Positions 7,392 through 15,916 of a DNA stretch of 64,000 bases are shown here, piece after piece. Within the stretch, counting starts at the first letter, position 1, and each line of letters begins with the position of its first letter. A program made the position numbers and the translations under genes. The DNA is from Gammaproteobacteria bacterium (GTDB lineage Bacteria; Pseudomonadota; Gammaproteobacteria; Steroidobacterales; Steroidobacteraceae), in contig JANYAD010000043.1 in NCBI GenBank assembly GCA_025355165.1, positions 1-64,000 of the forward strand. The letters are read 5' to 3'. A model generated the notes under the pieces. The model did no database searches, was not told the DNA's origin, and was given only the letters and a program-made list of their open reading frames with translations.

Positions 7392-9371
7392 CTAAAGCGT
7401 CTTGGGCGCAGCCGCCACCGGCGCCAAAACCCCCGGCAGCGCGGCGCCCGGCGCGCTCAGACCCGGCGTCCTGATGCCCGGCGCCTCATCGGCCAACAGA
7501 TAAGAATCAATCACCTTGCGTGCGATGGGTGCCGCGTTAGACGCACCGAACCCGGCATTTTCTACCAGCACCGAAATCGCGATCTTCGGATCCTCGGCCG
7601 GCGCGAAGGCGATAAACCACGCGTGCTCACGTTTGCGCTCGTCGGCATCTTTGTGCTTGGTGCTTTCGGTTTGCTTGACGGTCACGACCTGCGCCGTGCC
7701 GGTTTTGCCGGCCCATTTGTACTTGGCATTGGCACCGGCGACGTGCGCAGTGCCGCTCGGACCGACCGTTCCTTGCATGCCGTCAAATACCACATTCCAC
7801 TGCTCGTCGGTTGCCAGATTCACTTGCTTCATGAGCGTCGGAGTTCGCGCAACAACAGTGCTCGAGCCGGGCGCACGCATGGCCGCCACCAGCCTCGGCG
7901 CGGCGATGATCTGGCCGCGTTCGGAAATTTCAGCGGCAAAATGCGCCTGCTGCAACGGCGTGACCGTGATCGGACCTTGGCCGATGCCCATGCTGATCGT
8001 TTCGCCGGGGAACCATACCTGATCAGCCTTGCGCTTGAAGACGCGCCGTTTCCATTCCGGCGAAGCGTACAAGCCGGCCTTTTCGCCGGGAATATCGATG
8101 CCGGTCAATTCGCCATAACCAAAGGCGCTCATGAACTCATGCATGCGATCGATGCCCATTTTGTCCGCGAGCCGGTAAAAATACACGTCGCACGATCGAG
8201 AAATGGCCGTGCGCATGTTTACCTCGTGATGGACTTCATCGTCGCGATATTTATTGCTGCTGCCGGGCAGGGTGAAGAAACCCGGACAATTCGTGGTTTG
8301 TTCCGCGGTCATGATTCCGTATTTGAGAGCGGCCAACGCGTATAGGGGCTTCACCGTCGACCCGGGCGGATAGGCACCGCGCAAGGCCCGATTGAGCAGC
8401 GGCACATCGATGCTGGTCGATAACGCCGCGTACTGCGCCACGGAGAGTCCGCGCACAAAATCGTTAGGGTCAAATCCGGGCGTGCTCGCGAGCGCAATGA
8501 TATCGCCCGTTTTAGGATCTATCGCAACCACTGACCCACGCTTGCCCTGCAAGGCTTCTTCAGCAACTTTTTGCACACGGACATCCATTCCTAAGATCAA
8601 GTCCTCGCCCGCCACCGGGGGTCGCGTGGTGAGCTTGGAAGCATAACCGCCTTGTTTCTCGACCGGGCGGCCGGCGGCATTGACTTCTATTTCTCGAAAC
8701 CCCGGCTTGCCGTGCAGCTGTTGCTCGTAAGCACCCTCCACCCCAAGCTTGCCGATGAGGCTGGTGCCGGCGTATTCCGCGCTGTCGATCTGTCTTAAGT
8801 CCTGTTCATTGATTGCGCTGACGTAGCCGATGGCATGAACGCCCATCTCGTGCAGCGGATAGTGGCGCGCCAGTCGCGCCCGGATATCGACGCCGGAGAA
8901 TTGGTAGCGATGCACAGCGAAGCGGGCCATCTCCTCCTCGTTGAGCAGCAGCTTGATGGGCACGCTTTCGTACACTTTGTGCAGCAGCACCGTGCGCCGG
9001 ATATTGCCGATCTCCTCGGTGCGCAACAGACCGATACTAACCAACTGCGCCAACGTGGCATCCAAAGCCTTGATGTCGCCCACCTGCTCGCGAACCAATT
9101 CAACGTTGAAGGCGGGCAGGTTATCCGCGAGCACCACGCCGTGACGGTCCAGGATCAGGCCCCGGCTCGGAGGGATGGGCTCGGTACGAATGCTATTGCC
9201 CTGCGACAGATTCGCGTAGTAGTCGTACTTGAGCACCTGCAGATAGAACAAGCGGCCTGCGACGGTGCATAGCAGCACCGCCGCTATGATGCCTGCCACG
9301 ATGCTGCGAATCGTGAACAGTCTGTTTTCCGCGAAATAGTTTTTAATTCTCGACTGGCGATTTCTCACCAT
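7392..9371 (-). CDS. mrdA: Penicillin-binding protein 2 (elongasome transpeptidase)
   Basis: About 659 residues with one N-terminal membrane anchor (SIVAGIIAAVLLCTVAGRLF), a pedestal/dimerisation domain and a C-terminal transpeptidase domain. The active-site serine sits in PPGSTVKP (SxxK), SRS-CD provides the second motif, and KTG occurs in WAGKTGTAQV. PBP2 cross-links peptidoglycan during lateral growth with RodA and MreBCD. The chosen ATG at 9371 starts MVRNRQSRIKNYF; a TTG at 9407 adds 12 residues and cannot be excluded. The usual neighbours mreBCD (upstream) and rodA (downstream) are absent. Instead a DUF4139 gene lies upstream and a TonB receptor gene converges from the other side. Confidence 0.95.
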   Translation of the reverse strand: MVRNRQSRIKNYFAENRLFTIRSIVAGIIAAVLLCTVAGRLFYLQVLKYDYYANLSQGNSIRTEPIPPSRGLILDRHGVVLADNLPAFNVELVREQVGDIKALDATLAQLVSIGLLRTEEIGNIRRTVLLHKVYESVPIKLLLNEEEMARFAVHRYQFSGVDIRARLARHYPLHEMGVHAIGYVSAINEQDLRQIDSAEYAGTSLIGKLGVEGAYEQQLHGKPGFREIEVNAAGRPVEKQGGYASKLTTRPPVAGEDLILGMDVRVQKVAEEALQGKRGSVVAIDPKTGDIIALASTPGFDPNDFVRGLSVAQYAALSTSIDVPLLNRALRGAYPPGSTVKPLYALAALKYGIMTAEQTTNCPGFFTLPGSSNKYRDDEVHHEVNMRTAISRSCDVYFYRLADKMGIDRMHEFMSAFGYGELTGIDIPGEKAGLYASPEWKRRVFKRKADQVWFPGETISMGIGQGPITVTPLQQAHFAAEISERGQIIAAPRLVAAMRAPGSSTVVARTPTLMKQVNLATDEQWNVVFDGMQGTVGPSGTAHVAGANAKYKWAGKTGTAQVVTVKQTESTKHKDADERKREHAWFIAFAPAEDPKIAISVLVENAGFGASNAAPIARKVIDSYLLADEAPGIRTPGLSAPGAALPGVLAPVAAAPKTL

Positions 9372-9435
9372 CGCGGCTGCGCCCTGAAGATTCCTGACAT
9401 GCCGCAATTGTAAGCCACCGCGACGCTGCTAAACG

Positions 9436-11073
9436 CTAAGGAGTGCGCAGAATTCCATCTTCAACGCGCTGCGTTTGAAAGCGCACCGTGACCGTTTGAT
9501 TGGCAGGAACCTGCAGGCGGAATACCGGTTTGCCGTTCTTGCTGCCCAACGGATGATCGGCGCGCAACACACGTCCGCCCTCGGGCAGCGCAAGCTTCAG
9601 TTCGAATTGAATGGCGGCTGCGCAGGCGTTGCTGATTTCGACACGTCTAACATCGTGCACTTTAACCGAGCGCAGACTCCACCCCGCAACCAGCGGCACG
9701 AGGTCGGCTTGCTCGCTGTCGACCCGGGTTTGTTCCCCGGTCACCGTGACCTGAACGTCGGCAGTCAATCCAGCCTCAATTTCCACCTCTTCGCCCACCG
9801 CGATATCGCGCATGTCGGATTGGTGCTCGAGCAGGCTTTCCCCTTGATGGGATCCAAATAATGCGATCGAACCCGAGGGCAGGGGGAGCCCGAGGTGATT
9901 GGCGGTCGTGTTTTTCGTTCGAAGTAATCGGCGTGCTGGCACCGAAGCAGCCGAAACTTCGCCCACCTCCGCTGCATAGACCGTGTTAACCGGGATCGAG
10001 GCGCGATCGATCAACCGCACCTGTTTTGATTGACGGCTGGCAACGGTGGTGCGATCCGGTACGCGGTACAGCTTTAAATCACCGAGCTGCTCCTGCTCTA
10101 CTTTCCTTGCGCCAGCCGCGGCCATTTCCCGCGACGCGGCCATCGGCACGGGCGCATTGATCATCGATATTTTAAACATTCTGGAGCGAGCCTCATCCAT
10201 CAAAAGCATCATCGGCGGCTCGCTGGTGGTACCGCGCGGCCAGCACATGGCGAACACCGGGCCGCCAAATTCGATGGGCTCCACCTGACCGCTCTCGCGG
10301 TTGACCCTGCCTGCCACCACTTGGGTGTGCGCCAAGGGGAATCCGACGCCGTTGGAATTGGCGAGCGTGACCCAGGCCCCCAAATCCATGCTGTTGCCGT
10401 CGGGCGCCAGCGTCGCCGTGTAATCGGCCGCCCAATCGAAGCCGCGAGCCAAGTACGAGAGGATAATTTGCGCGGTCACTGCGACGGGGCTGCGCACCTC
10501 GACAGATAATGTCGGCTTGGCCGACAAACCCGAGACCGGCTCGAAGCTGAAGGTCTCCGGCAAGCCCGAGCAGCGCAATGCCTCAATGCCTTGCGCGGAT
10601 TGGAATACCACGCCCGCGCCCGCGTCGGACAGGATGGTGCCGGACAGCCGCTCGGTCTTGCCGGTTTTGCGGATGGTTCGCAGCAACTGCACCGGCCTGC
10701 CCACCGTGGCGGCGAGCAGCGCTCCTGGGCTCAATAATTTAGCATCGCGATTCTTTTCGATCACCCCGCCCGGGAATCCCGTGATGATGGCGCTGGCCGA
10801 TTCGATCCCATCGGCCACCCCCTCGAAGCGCACGCGACTCAAGCCCGCGGGCAGTCGGACGGTGCGCGTTTCGCTCACCAAGGCAAAGCCTTGCAGCGCA
10901 TCGAGACGAATGGAACCGGTGTCCCGATAAGGCGCGCGATACACCGTTACGATTAAATCCGAGGGCGGTTCCGCCGAAATCTCGGCCGAGGCGGCTTGCG
11001 CGCGGACCGAAGCGTAGGACAGGACGGAAGCAGCCGCGGTTCCTAGGCCTAAAATTAACGCCCTCGCACACAT
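9436..11073 (-). CDS. DUF4139 family protein, divergent second copy
   Basis: A 545-residue predicted exported protein. The ATG at 11073 gives a clear signal peptide (MCARALILGLGTAAASVLS, cleavage near AQA); a start at 11124 would overlap the upstream gene and bury the signal. The N-terminal domain (FALVSETRTVRLPAGLSRV) and later core (LSYLARGFDWAADYTATL, AWVTLANSNGVGFPLAHTQV) match the DUF4140/DUF4139 architecture. It has the same segment order as its neighbour at 11081-12466 but is longer and quite diverged. Seven bases separate the two, so they are probably one operon and an old tandem duplication. DUF4139 has no established biochemical role; the domain is predicted to be beta-rich. Confidence 0.85.
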   Translation of the reverse strand: MCARALILGLGTAAASVLSYASVRAQAASAEISAEPPSDLIVTVYRAPYRDTGSIRLDALQGFALVSETRTVRLPAGLSRVRFEGVADGIESASAIITGFPGGVIEKNRDAKLLSPGALLAATVGRPVQLLRTIRKTGKTERLSGTILSDAGAGVVFQSAQGIEALRCSGLPETFSFEPVSGLSAKPTLSVEVRSPVAVTAQIILSYLARGFDWAADYTATLAPDGNSMDLGAWVTLANSNGVGFPLAHTQVVAGRVNRESGQVEPIEFGGPVFAMCWPRGTTSEPPMMLLMDEARSRMFKISMINAPVPMAASREMAAAGARKVEQEQLGDLKLYRVPDRTTVASRQSKQVRLIDRASIPVNTVYAAEVGEVSAASVPARRLLRTKNTTANHLGLPLPSGSIALFGSHQGESLLEHQSDMRDIAVGEEVEIEAGLTADVQVTVTGEQTRVDSEQADLVPLVAGWSLRSVKVHDVRRVEISNACAAAIQFELKLALPEGGRVLRADHPLGSKNGKPVFRLQVPANQTVTVRFQTQRVEDGILRTP

Positions 11074-11080
11074 GGCGGGG

Positions 11081-12466
11081 TTAGTACCGGGTTTCGAAGC
11101 TGGCGGTGAGGCTCGCCTTGCCATTGGCAGGCACCGTCACCGCCCATTCTGCGGCCTCGGCACTCAGCCTTGCGCCGTTTTGACTCGCGGCCTTGATGCT
11201 CGCATCGCCCCACAGTCCTTCTTGGCGCAGTTTGACCACAACGGGGCGCAGCAGCGCATTGGTCAACTCGTAGCGCATGTCCGTCAGCCAGTCGAAAGTT
11301 GCCAGGCGAGTGCGTTTGTCGACGATGGCGTGGACTTTGACATCGAAGGCGTCCCCGGTTGCCAGCGACAGCGTGGAGCCCAGGGGCGTGTGATCGATAC
11401 GGCTCTCGCCGATGAACTGCGCATCGCCGCGCTTGTCGCGCATGTAGAAACGCAAGATCCCGGCCGGCAATTGATCCCCCAATCCGGCATGAGCGCTAGT
11501 GGAAAAGCTATAGATGCTCTTTGCGCTCAGCGGCGTTTCCGCAGTCCCGAGCCAGCGATTGCGAAACTCGTAGCCGTGTTCGGCAGCTACGCCGTGCACG
11601 TCGAGGAAACTGACCTGCTTGGTCTGCTGGTTCGCGATGGTGGTCCGTTCGGCTAGGGGATACAGATAATAGTCACCCAGCCGCTCGCGGCTACCGCTTT
11701 CCGTTCCCGGATTTTGCAGCGTGGAGCGGCGCATGGGCGATCGATAATTGTTCGCGCCCCCTTCAGACTCTACCTGGCTCGGCGAACCGGCAACCAGCAG
11801 TGTTTGCGCATTCTCATAGGTGGTGCCGCTGGAGTTCGTCAGTGTCACCCATCCCTGTACGTCGATCTTGCTGTCGCCTTCGTTGTACAACGCCACGTAA
11901 TCCGCTTTCCAACCCAGGCCGGGCGTAAGGTAGCTCAAGGTCGCCGCGCGAGTTCCCGCATGCGCGCCGACGACGGTGACAGACAGCGTCGGCCGCGCGC
12001 GAAGGTTCTCCGGCACTTTGTTAAAAATTACCCGCACCGGCAATCCGTCATCGCGCAACACCTCGATGCGCTGACCGATTTTCAACACGACGCCGTTGTT
12101 GGTCGCGAGCACCTGCGCCTGCTCCCGTGTCTCGGCGCCCGTGGCCGGATTGACTCGGACAATGGTGATTTCTTGGCCTATGGCCTTTTCCATCAACTTG
12201 GCGGGAGTCAGGAGGTCAAAATCGAAGTTCTGTTCGACAATGCTGATGTCGCCTGCCGTCAAGGAGGCGGTTTCAGGCCGAATTTGCGCCGACACATCCG
12301 TGAATTCGATGCGCTGGCGGCCAGCCTTGATATCGATGTCCCGGCGCTCCTGCACCAGCGCCAGATCACCTGTGTAGATCGTCACGGAAAGGGCTTTATC
12401 CGCGGCCGCGCCCGATCCTACCGGCAGCAAGGCCGCCCATGCCATGCACCAAAGACCCATACGCAT
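11081..12466 (-). CDS. DUF4139 family exported protein
   Basis: A 461-residue protein with an N-terminal signal peptide (MRMGLWCMAWAALLPVGSG, cleavage near AAA). Residues about 27-60 (VTIYTGDLALVQERRDIDIK) fit the opening domain seen in DUF4139 proteins. The core TLSYLTPGLGWKADYVALYN, then GWVTLTNSSGTTYENAQTL is typical DUF4139, and the protein ends in the usual beta strand TASFETRY. The function of the family is unknown. It is the first gene of a tandem pair inside a minus-strand run of envelope genes (pbpG upstream, mrdA downstream), which suggests a periplasmic or surface role. That is inference from context. Confidence 0.87.
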   Translation of the reverse strand: MRMGLWCMAWAALLPVGSGAAADKALSVTIYTGDLALVQERRDIDIKAGRQRIEFTDVSAQIRPETASLTAGDISIVEQNFDFDLLTPAKLMEKAIGQEITIVRVNPATGAETREQAQVLATNNGVVLKIGQRIEVLRDDGLPVRVIFNKVPENLRARPTLSVTVVGAHAGTRAATLSYLTPGLGWKADYVALYNEGDSKIDVQGWVTLTNSSGTTYENAQTLLVAGSPSQVESEGGANNYRSPMRRSTLQNPGTESGSRERLGDYYLYPLAERTTIANQQTKQVSFLDVHGVAAEHGYEFRNRWLGTAETPLSAKSIYSFSTSAHAGLGDQLPAGILRFYMRDKRGDAQFIGESRIDHTPLGSTLSLATGDAFDVKVHAIVDKRTRLATFDWLTDMRYELTNALLRPVVVKLRQEGLWGDASIKAASQNGARLSAEAAEWAVTVPANGKASLTASFETRY

Positions 12467-12588
12467 TCTTGACTCCCCGGCCGCGCAGCCGTTACTTAAA
12501 GCCTTTAACCATCACTGGCCTTGAATCGTCGGAAGTTGAATTTTGGGGTTGAGGCGCGGTTCAGATCCGAAGTGCGCCGACCCGGACT

Positions 12589-13464
12589 TTAGCGGATCGT
12601 TGCTTGCAGGCGATGGTTGGAGCCACTCTCCATCCAAGTCTTCACGCGTTGGGCGTCCGCTACACGGGTGTACTTGCCAAATGAGTCCAGCAGCACGATC
12701 ACTACGGAACGGCCCTCGATCACCGCCGCCATCACCAAGCACTTACCGGCTTCATTGATGTAGCCGGTTTTCTGCACGATGATGTTCCAGGCGGGATTCT
12801 TCACGAGATTATCGGTGTTGCGGAACTGCACCATGTGCTTCTGGACGCGCACGATGTAATTCCGATCCGTGGAATATTCGCGAATGACCCGATTTTTCGA
12901 TGCCGCGATGACGAGCCTGGACAAATCCTCGGGACTGGCGACGTTTTGGCTGGACAGGCCGGTCGGATCGACGAAGTAAGAGGAGTTCATCCCCAAAGCC
13001 TTGGCCTTCGCATTCATCGCAGCCACCATGGCTCGCATGCCTCCCGGGTAATTGTTCCCCAAGGCATGGGCGGCGCGATTCTCCGAGGACATCAAAGCAA
13101 GATGCATGAGGTCGCCGCGGGTCAAGATCGTTCCCACGGTGAGCCGGGAAAATGAGGCTTTCGGATAATCGCGGTCGGCTTCGGTAAGTCGAATCGGCTC
13201 ATCCAAAGGCTGTTTGGCATCTAAGACCACCAGCGCCGTCATGAGTTTGGTGATGGAGGCAATCGGCGCGGCGACGTCCGCATTGCGCGCATACAGCACC
13301 GTCGAATCGCTTTGGTCGACGACGAGTACGGAACCGGATTTCAATTTCGGCTGGCTTACGCCTTTGGCGTTCGCCTGCAGGGCCAGAAATCCGAGCAAAA
13401 GCCCAGCGAATGCGCGCATGGGAAGTCCTATGGGCAGGGACGATGCTCGAATAATTGACCGCAT
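12589..13464 (-). CDS. pbpG: D-alanyl-D-alanine endopeptidase (PBP7 type)
   Basis: About 291 residues with an N-terminal signal peptide (FAGLLLGFLALQANA) and a penicillin-binding S11 peptidase domain. The three catalytic motifs are visible: SITK (SxxK), SEN (SxN) and KTGYINEAG (KTG). PBP7 cleaves D-Ala-mDAP cross-links in the periplasm. The ATG at 13464 is preferred because it follows GGAGAAAGGG at a suitable distance. An ATG at 13419 gives a shorter signal peptide, and 13515 is also open. It lies upstream of the DUF4139 pair in the same direction, with a 122-base gap in which I see no gene. Confidence 0.93.
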   Translation of the reverse strand: MRSIIRASSLPIGLPMRAFAGLLLGFLALQANAKGVSQPKLKSGSVLVVDQSDSTVLYARNADVAAPIASITKLMTALVVLDAKQPLDEPIRLTEADRDYPKASFSRLTVGTILTRGDLMHLALMSSENRAAHALGNNYPGGMRAMVAAMNAKAKALGMNSSYFVDPTGLSSQNVASPEDLSRLVIAASKNRVIREYSTDRNYIVRVQKHMVQFRNTDNLVKNPAWNIIVQKTGYINEAGKCLVMAAVIEGRSVVIVLLDSFGKYTRVADAQRVKTWMESGSNHRLQATIR

Positions 13465-13593
13465 TAACCCTTTCTCCAAGTGGGGAAGAACGGTAGCTGA
13501 CCATATGTAAACCACGCCTTGGCGTGATGCAGCGCTAACTTTGCCAGTTATTTAGCGAAAGTCCAGCACATTCAAGCGTTTGCCGGAAAATAT

Positions 13594-14592
13594 TCATGCA
13601 TTTGCTTGCGCGCCTGGCATGCGCCGCAATTCCTTGTCGCGGTACATGTGGTCATCGACGAGGCTCTGCAGGTCCCGCATCTGCTTCGCGTCCTTGGGAT
13701 AACTCACCGCGCCTATGCTCACGTTGCAGCGAATCATTCGCGAGCGCAGGTCGAGGGTGGTCTTGTACACATTGTGCCGTATGCGCTTGATCACGACTTC
13801 AGCAACTTCCTGCGAGGCGCCCGGCAACAGCACCGCAAACTCATCGCCGCCGAAGCGCGCGGCATGATCCGTTGTACGAATGCTCCTTTGCAGGCACTGC
13901 GCCACCAAGACAAGCGCGCTGTTGCCGGCCTCGTGTCCGAAAACTTCGTTGATCTCCTTGAGCTTGTCGATGTCGATCATCAGCAGCGCGTACATGCCGC
14001 GCGCCCGTTCGCACGCGGTGTGCTCGCGCTGCCACACTTCATTGAACATGCGCACGTTGTACAGACCCGTCAAGGAGTCCGTTTGCGCCAAATTCTCGAT
14101 GCGTTCGCGCGCTTCGGTAATATCCGCCGTCAGGGTGGTCGTGAGGTAGGCCACCAACAAAAAAGGCGCAAGCTGACCAACGACCTGGCTGGCATAAACC
14201 AGCGAGATCACATCCACGCCCGGCGTCGTGGTGGCGAGCAACAAATGGCAAGCGGCAATAACGCCTACTTGCAGCAGCGTGACGGCCCTGCCGAGGGTCA
14301 GGGCGCTGAGGATAATGGGCAATAAATACAAGTTGAACAACGGGCTGCCGCCCTTGCCCGTGAACCACAGCACGCAGGTGATGAAGATGACCATCGACCA
14401 CGATTCGATCAATAGCTTGGTACGGCTGCGGCCCGGCAGAAAATGTCGGCGCCGGAAGCCGACGATGGCGAGCGCGAACGCGGCGAGCAGGCCCATGACC
14501 GGCCACATCTGAGCGGCCAACGCCCCCGACCAAATCAGCACCAAGGCCGCGAGAGCCAAACACAGTATCTCGATGGACCGCGTGCTGCGCAT
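13594..14592 (-). CDS. Membrane-anchored diguanylate cyclase (GGDEF)
   Basis: A 332-residue protein. Residues about 1-155 form five or six hydrophobic segments with no recognisable sensor domain. The C-terminal half is a GGDEF domain starting TDSLTGLYNVRMF. The active-site motif RFGGDEFAVL is intact, and RTTD five residues before it is the RxxD inhibitory site, so product feedback by cyclic di-GMP is expected. There is no EAL domain. Its start codon overlaps by one base the stop of the upstream S41 protease (TGATG), indicating translational coupling. The protein likely synthesises c-di-GMP in response to a membrane or envelope signal. Confidence 0.92.
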   Translation of the reverse strand: MRSTRSIEILCLALAALVLIWSGALAAQMWPVMGLLAAFALAIVGFRRRHFLPGRSRTKLLIESWSMVIFITCVLWFTGKGGSPLFNLYLLPIILSALTLGRAVTLLQVGVIAACHLLLATTTPGVDVISLVYASQVVGQLAPFLLVAYLTTTLTADITEARERIENLAQTDSLTGLYNVRMFNEVWQREHTACERARGMYALLMIDIDKLKEINEVFGHEAGNSALVLVAQCLQRSIRTTDHAARFGGDEFAVLLPGASQEVAEVVIKRIRHNVYKTTLDLRSRMIRCNVSIGAVSYPKDAKQMRDLQSLVDDHMYRDKELRRMPGAQANA

Positions 14593-15839
14593 CAGCGAAG
14601 CCCGGCGGCGGTGGTCACTGCACCCGCACGCGCGCCGGGCGATGCCTTCAATTCCTCGACGGCACGCTTCACATCGCGGTCACGCTGCAGCAGCGGCGCG
14701 TCCGCGGGCGCCGCCGCCCGCGCCATGTCGTCGCGCGGAAGCTCGATATCGGGCGCGATACCACGGTGATTGATGGACGCTCCCGAGGGCGTGTAGTAGA
14801 GCGAAGTGGTGAGCTTGACCGCACGGTCGTCGGACAAGGGGATGATGGTTTGCACCGAGCCCTTGCCAAAGGTGGTGCTGCCCAGCAGTTTGCCGCGATG
14901 CTGATCCTTGAGGGCACCGGCGACGATTTCCGCGGCGGAGGCCGAGCCCCCGTTCACCAGCACGACCATGGGAGCCCCATTTAGCGCGTCCCCGGGCGTC
15001 GCATGCATCTCAAATTTTGAATCCGGTGTTCTGCCCTTGGCCGTGACGATGACGCCGCTGTCCAAGAACGTATCGGCCACGGATACGGCCGCCTCGAGCA
15101 CGCCGCCGGGATTGTCGCGCAGGTCGAGCACCAATCCTGTAAGCGGCGCGCCGTTGCGTTTGCGCAGCGTCTTCAATGCCCCGATCAAGTCCTCGCCCGT
15201 GGTCTCGCTGAATTGCGATATGCGCACGTAGCCATAACCGGCCTCGAGCATTTCCGCGCTCACGCTGTGCAAGTCGACGCGCGAACGCTTCAGGGTAAAC
15301 AGCATCGGCTCGGGCCTGCCCTCCCGCATGATGCCGATTTTCACCGAGGTCCCCTCCTCACCGCGCATTCGCCCGATGCTGTCCGCCAAGGTACTGGTGT
15401 TCACCGCAATGCCATCGATAGCGACGATGATATCGCCCGAACGAATTCCCGCCAGTGCAGCCGGCGAACCGTCGAAAGGCGCGATGACGACGACTTGTTC
15501 ATCCTGAATCGACAACTCGATGCCGACCCCCGAATAGCGCCCGGAGGTGCTGATCTTGACCTCATCGTATTCGTCGCTGTCCAGGTAGGCCGAATAGGGA
15601 TCGAGCGAGGCTACCATGCCGCGGATCGCGGCCTGCAGCAGCTGATGATCATCGACCGGGTTCACATAATCATGCTTCACTCGCTCGAGGACGGCGGCCA
15701 GCATCCGGGCGTCCTGCCAGGGTAAATCGGCCCCCAGGGCAACTGCCTTGTCGGCCAAAACACCGTGCGCCAGTCCGAGCGAAAGACCGATGGCGATACC
15801 AATACACAGCAGCAATGCGCCGGAGGATTTCTTGATCAT
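14592..15839 (-). CDS. S41 family C-terminal processing peptidase (CtpA type)
   Basis: About 415 residues. A signal anchor (GALLLCIGIAIGLSLGLAHG) is followed by an N-terminal helical part, a PDZ domain (GVGIELSIQDEQVVVIAPF, then GIRSGDIIVAIDGI) and the S41 catalytic domain. The catalytic serine lies in NGGSASAAEIVAG and the lysine in TTFGKGSVQTI, so the Ser-Lys dyad is intact. These periplasmic proteases trim C-termini of envelope proteins and can regulate peptidoglycan hydrolases. The ATG at 15839 was chosen because it begins the signal anchor. The frame is open to 15938, which would overlap envC by 22 bases and place extra residues before the anchor. Confidence 0.92.
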   Translation of the reverse strand: MIKKSSGALLLCIGIAIGLSLGLAHGVLADKAVALGADLPWQDARMLAAVLERVKHDYVNPVDDHQLLQAAIRGMVASLDPYSAYLDSDEYDEVKISTSGRYSGVGIELSIQDEQVVVIAPFDGSPAALAGIRSGDIIVAIDGIAVNTSTLADSIGRMRGEEGTSVKIGIMREGRPEPMLFTLKRSRVDLHSVSAEMLEAGYGYVRISQFSETTGEDLIGALKTLRKRNGAPLTGLVLDLRDNPGGVLEAAVSVADTFLDSGVIVTAKGRTPDSKFEMHATPGDALNGAPMVVLVNGGSASAAEIVAGALKDQHRGKLLGSTTFGKGSVQTIIPLSDDRAVKLTTSLYYTPSGASINHRGIAPDIELPRDDMARAAAPADAPLLQRDRDVKRAVEELKASPGARAGAVTTAAGLR

Positions 15840-15916
15840 TGGACGTGAGCATACGTGCGCGGCGGATTTGCCGCCAGCCGCGGAGAGAGTCGCTGAAGGT
15901 TCCGCAGCGCTTCGCC

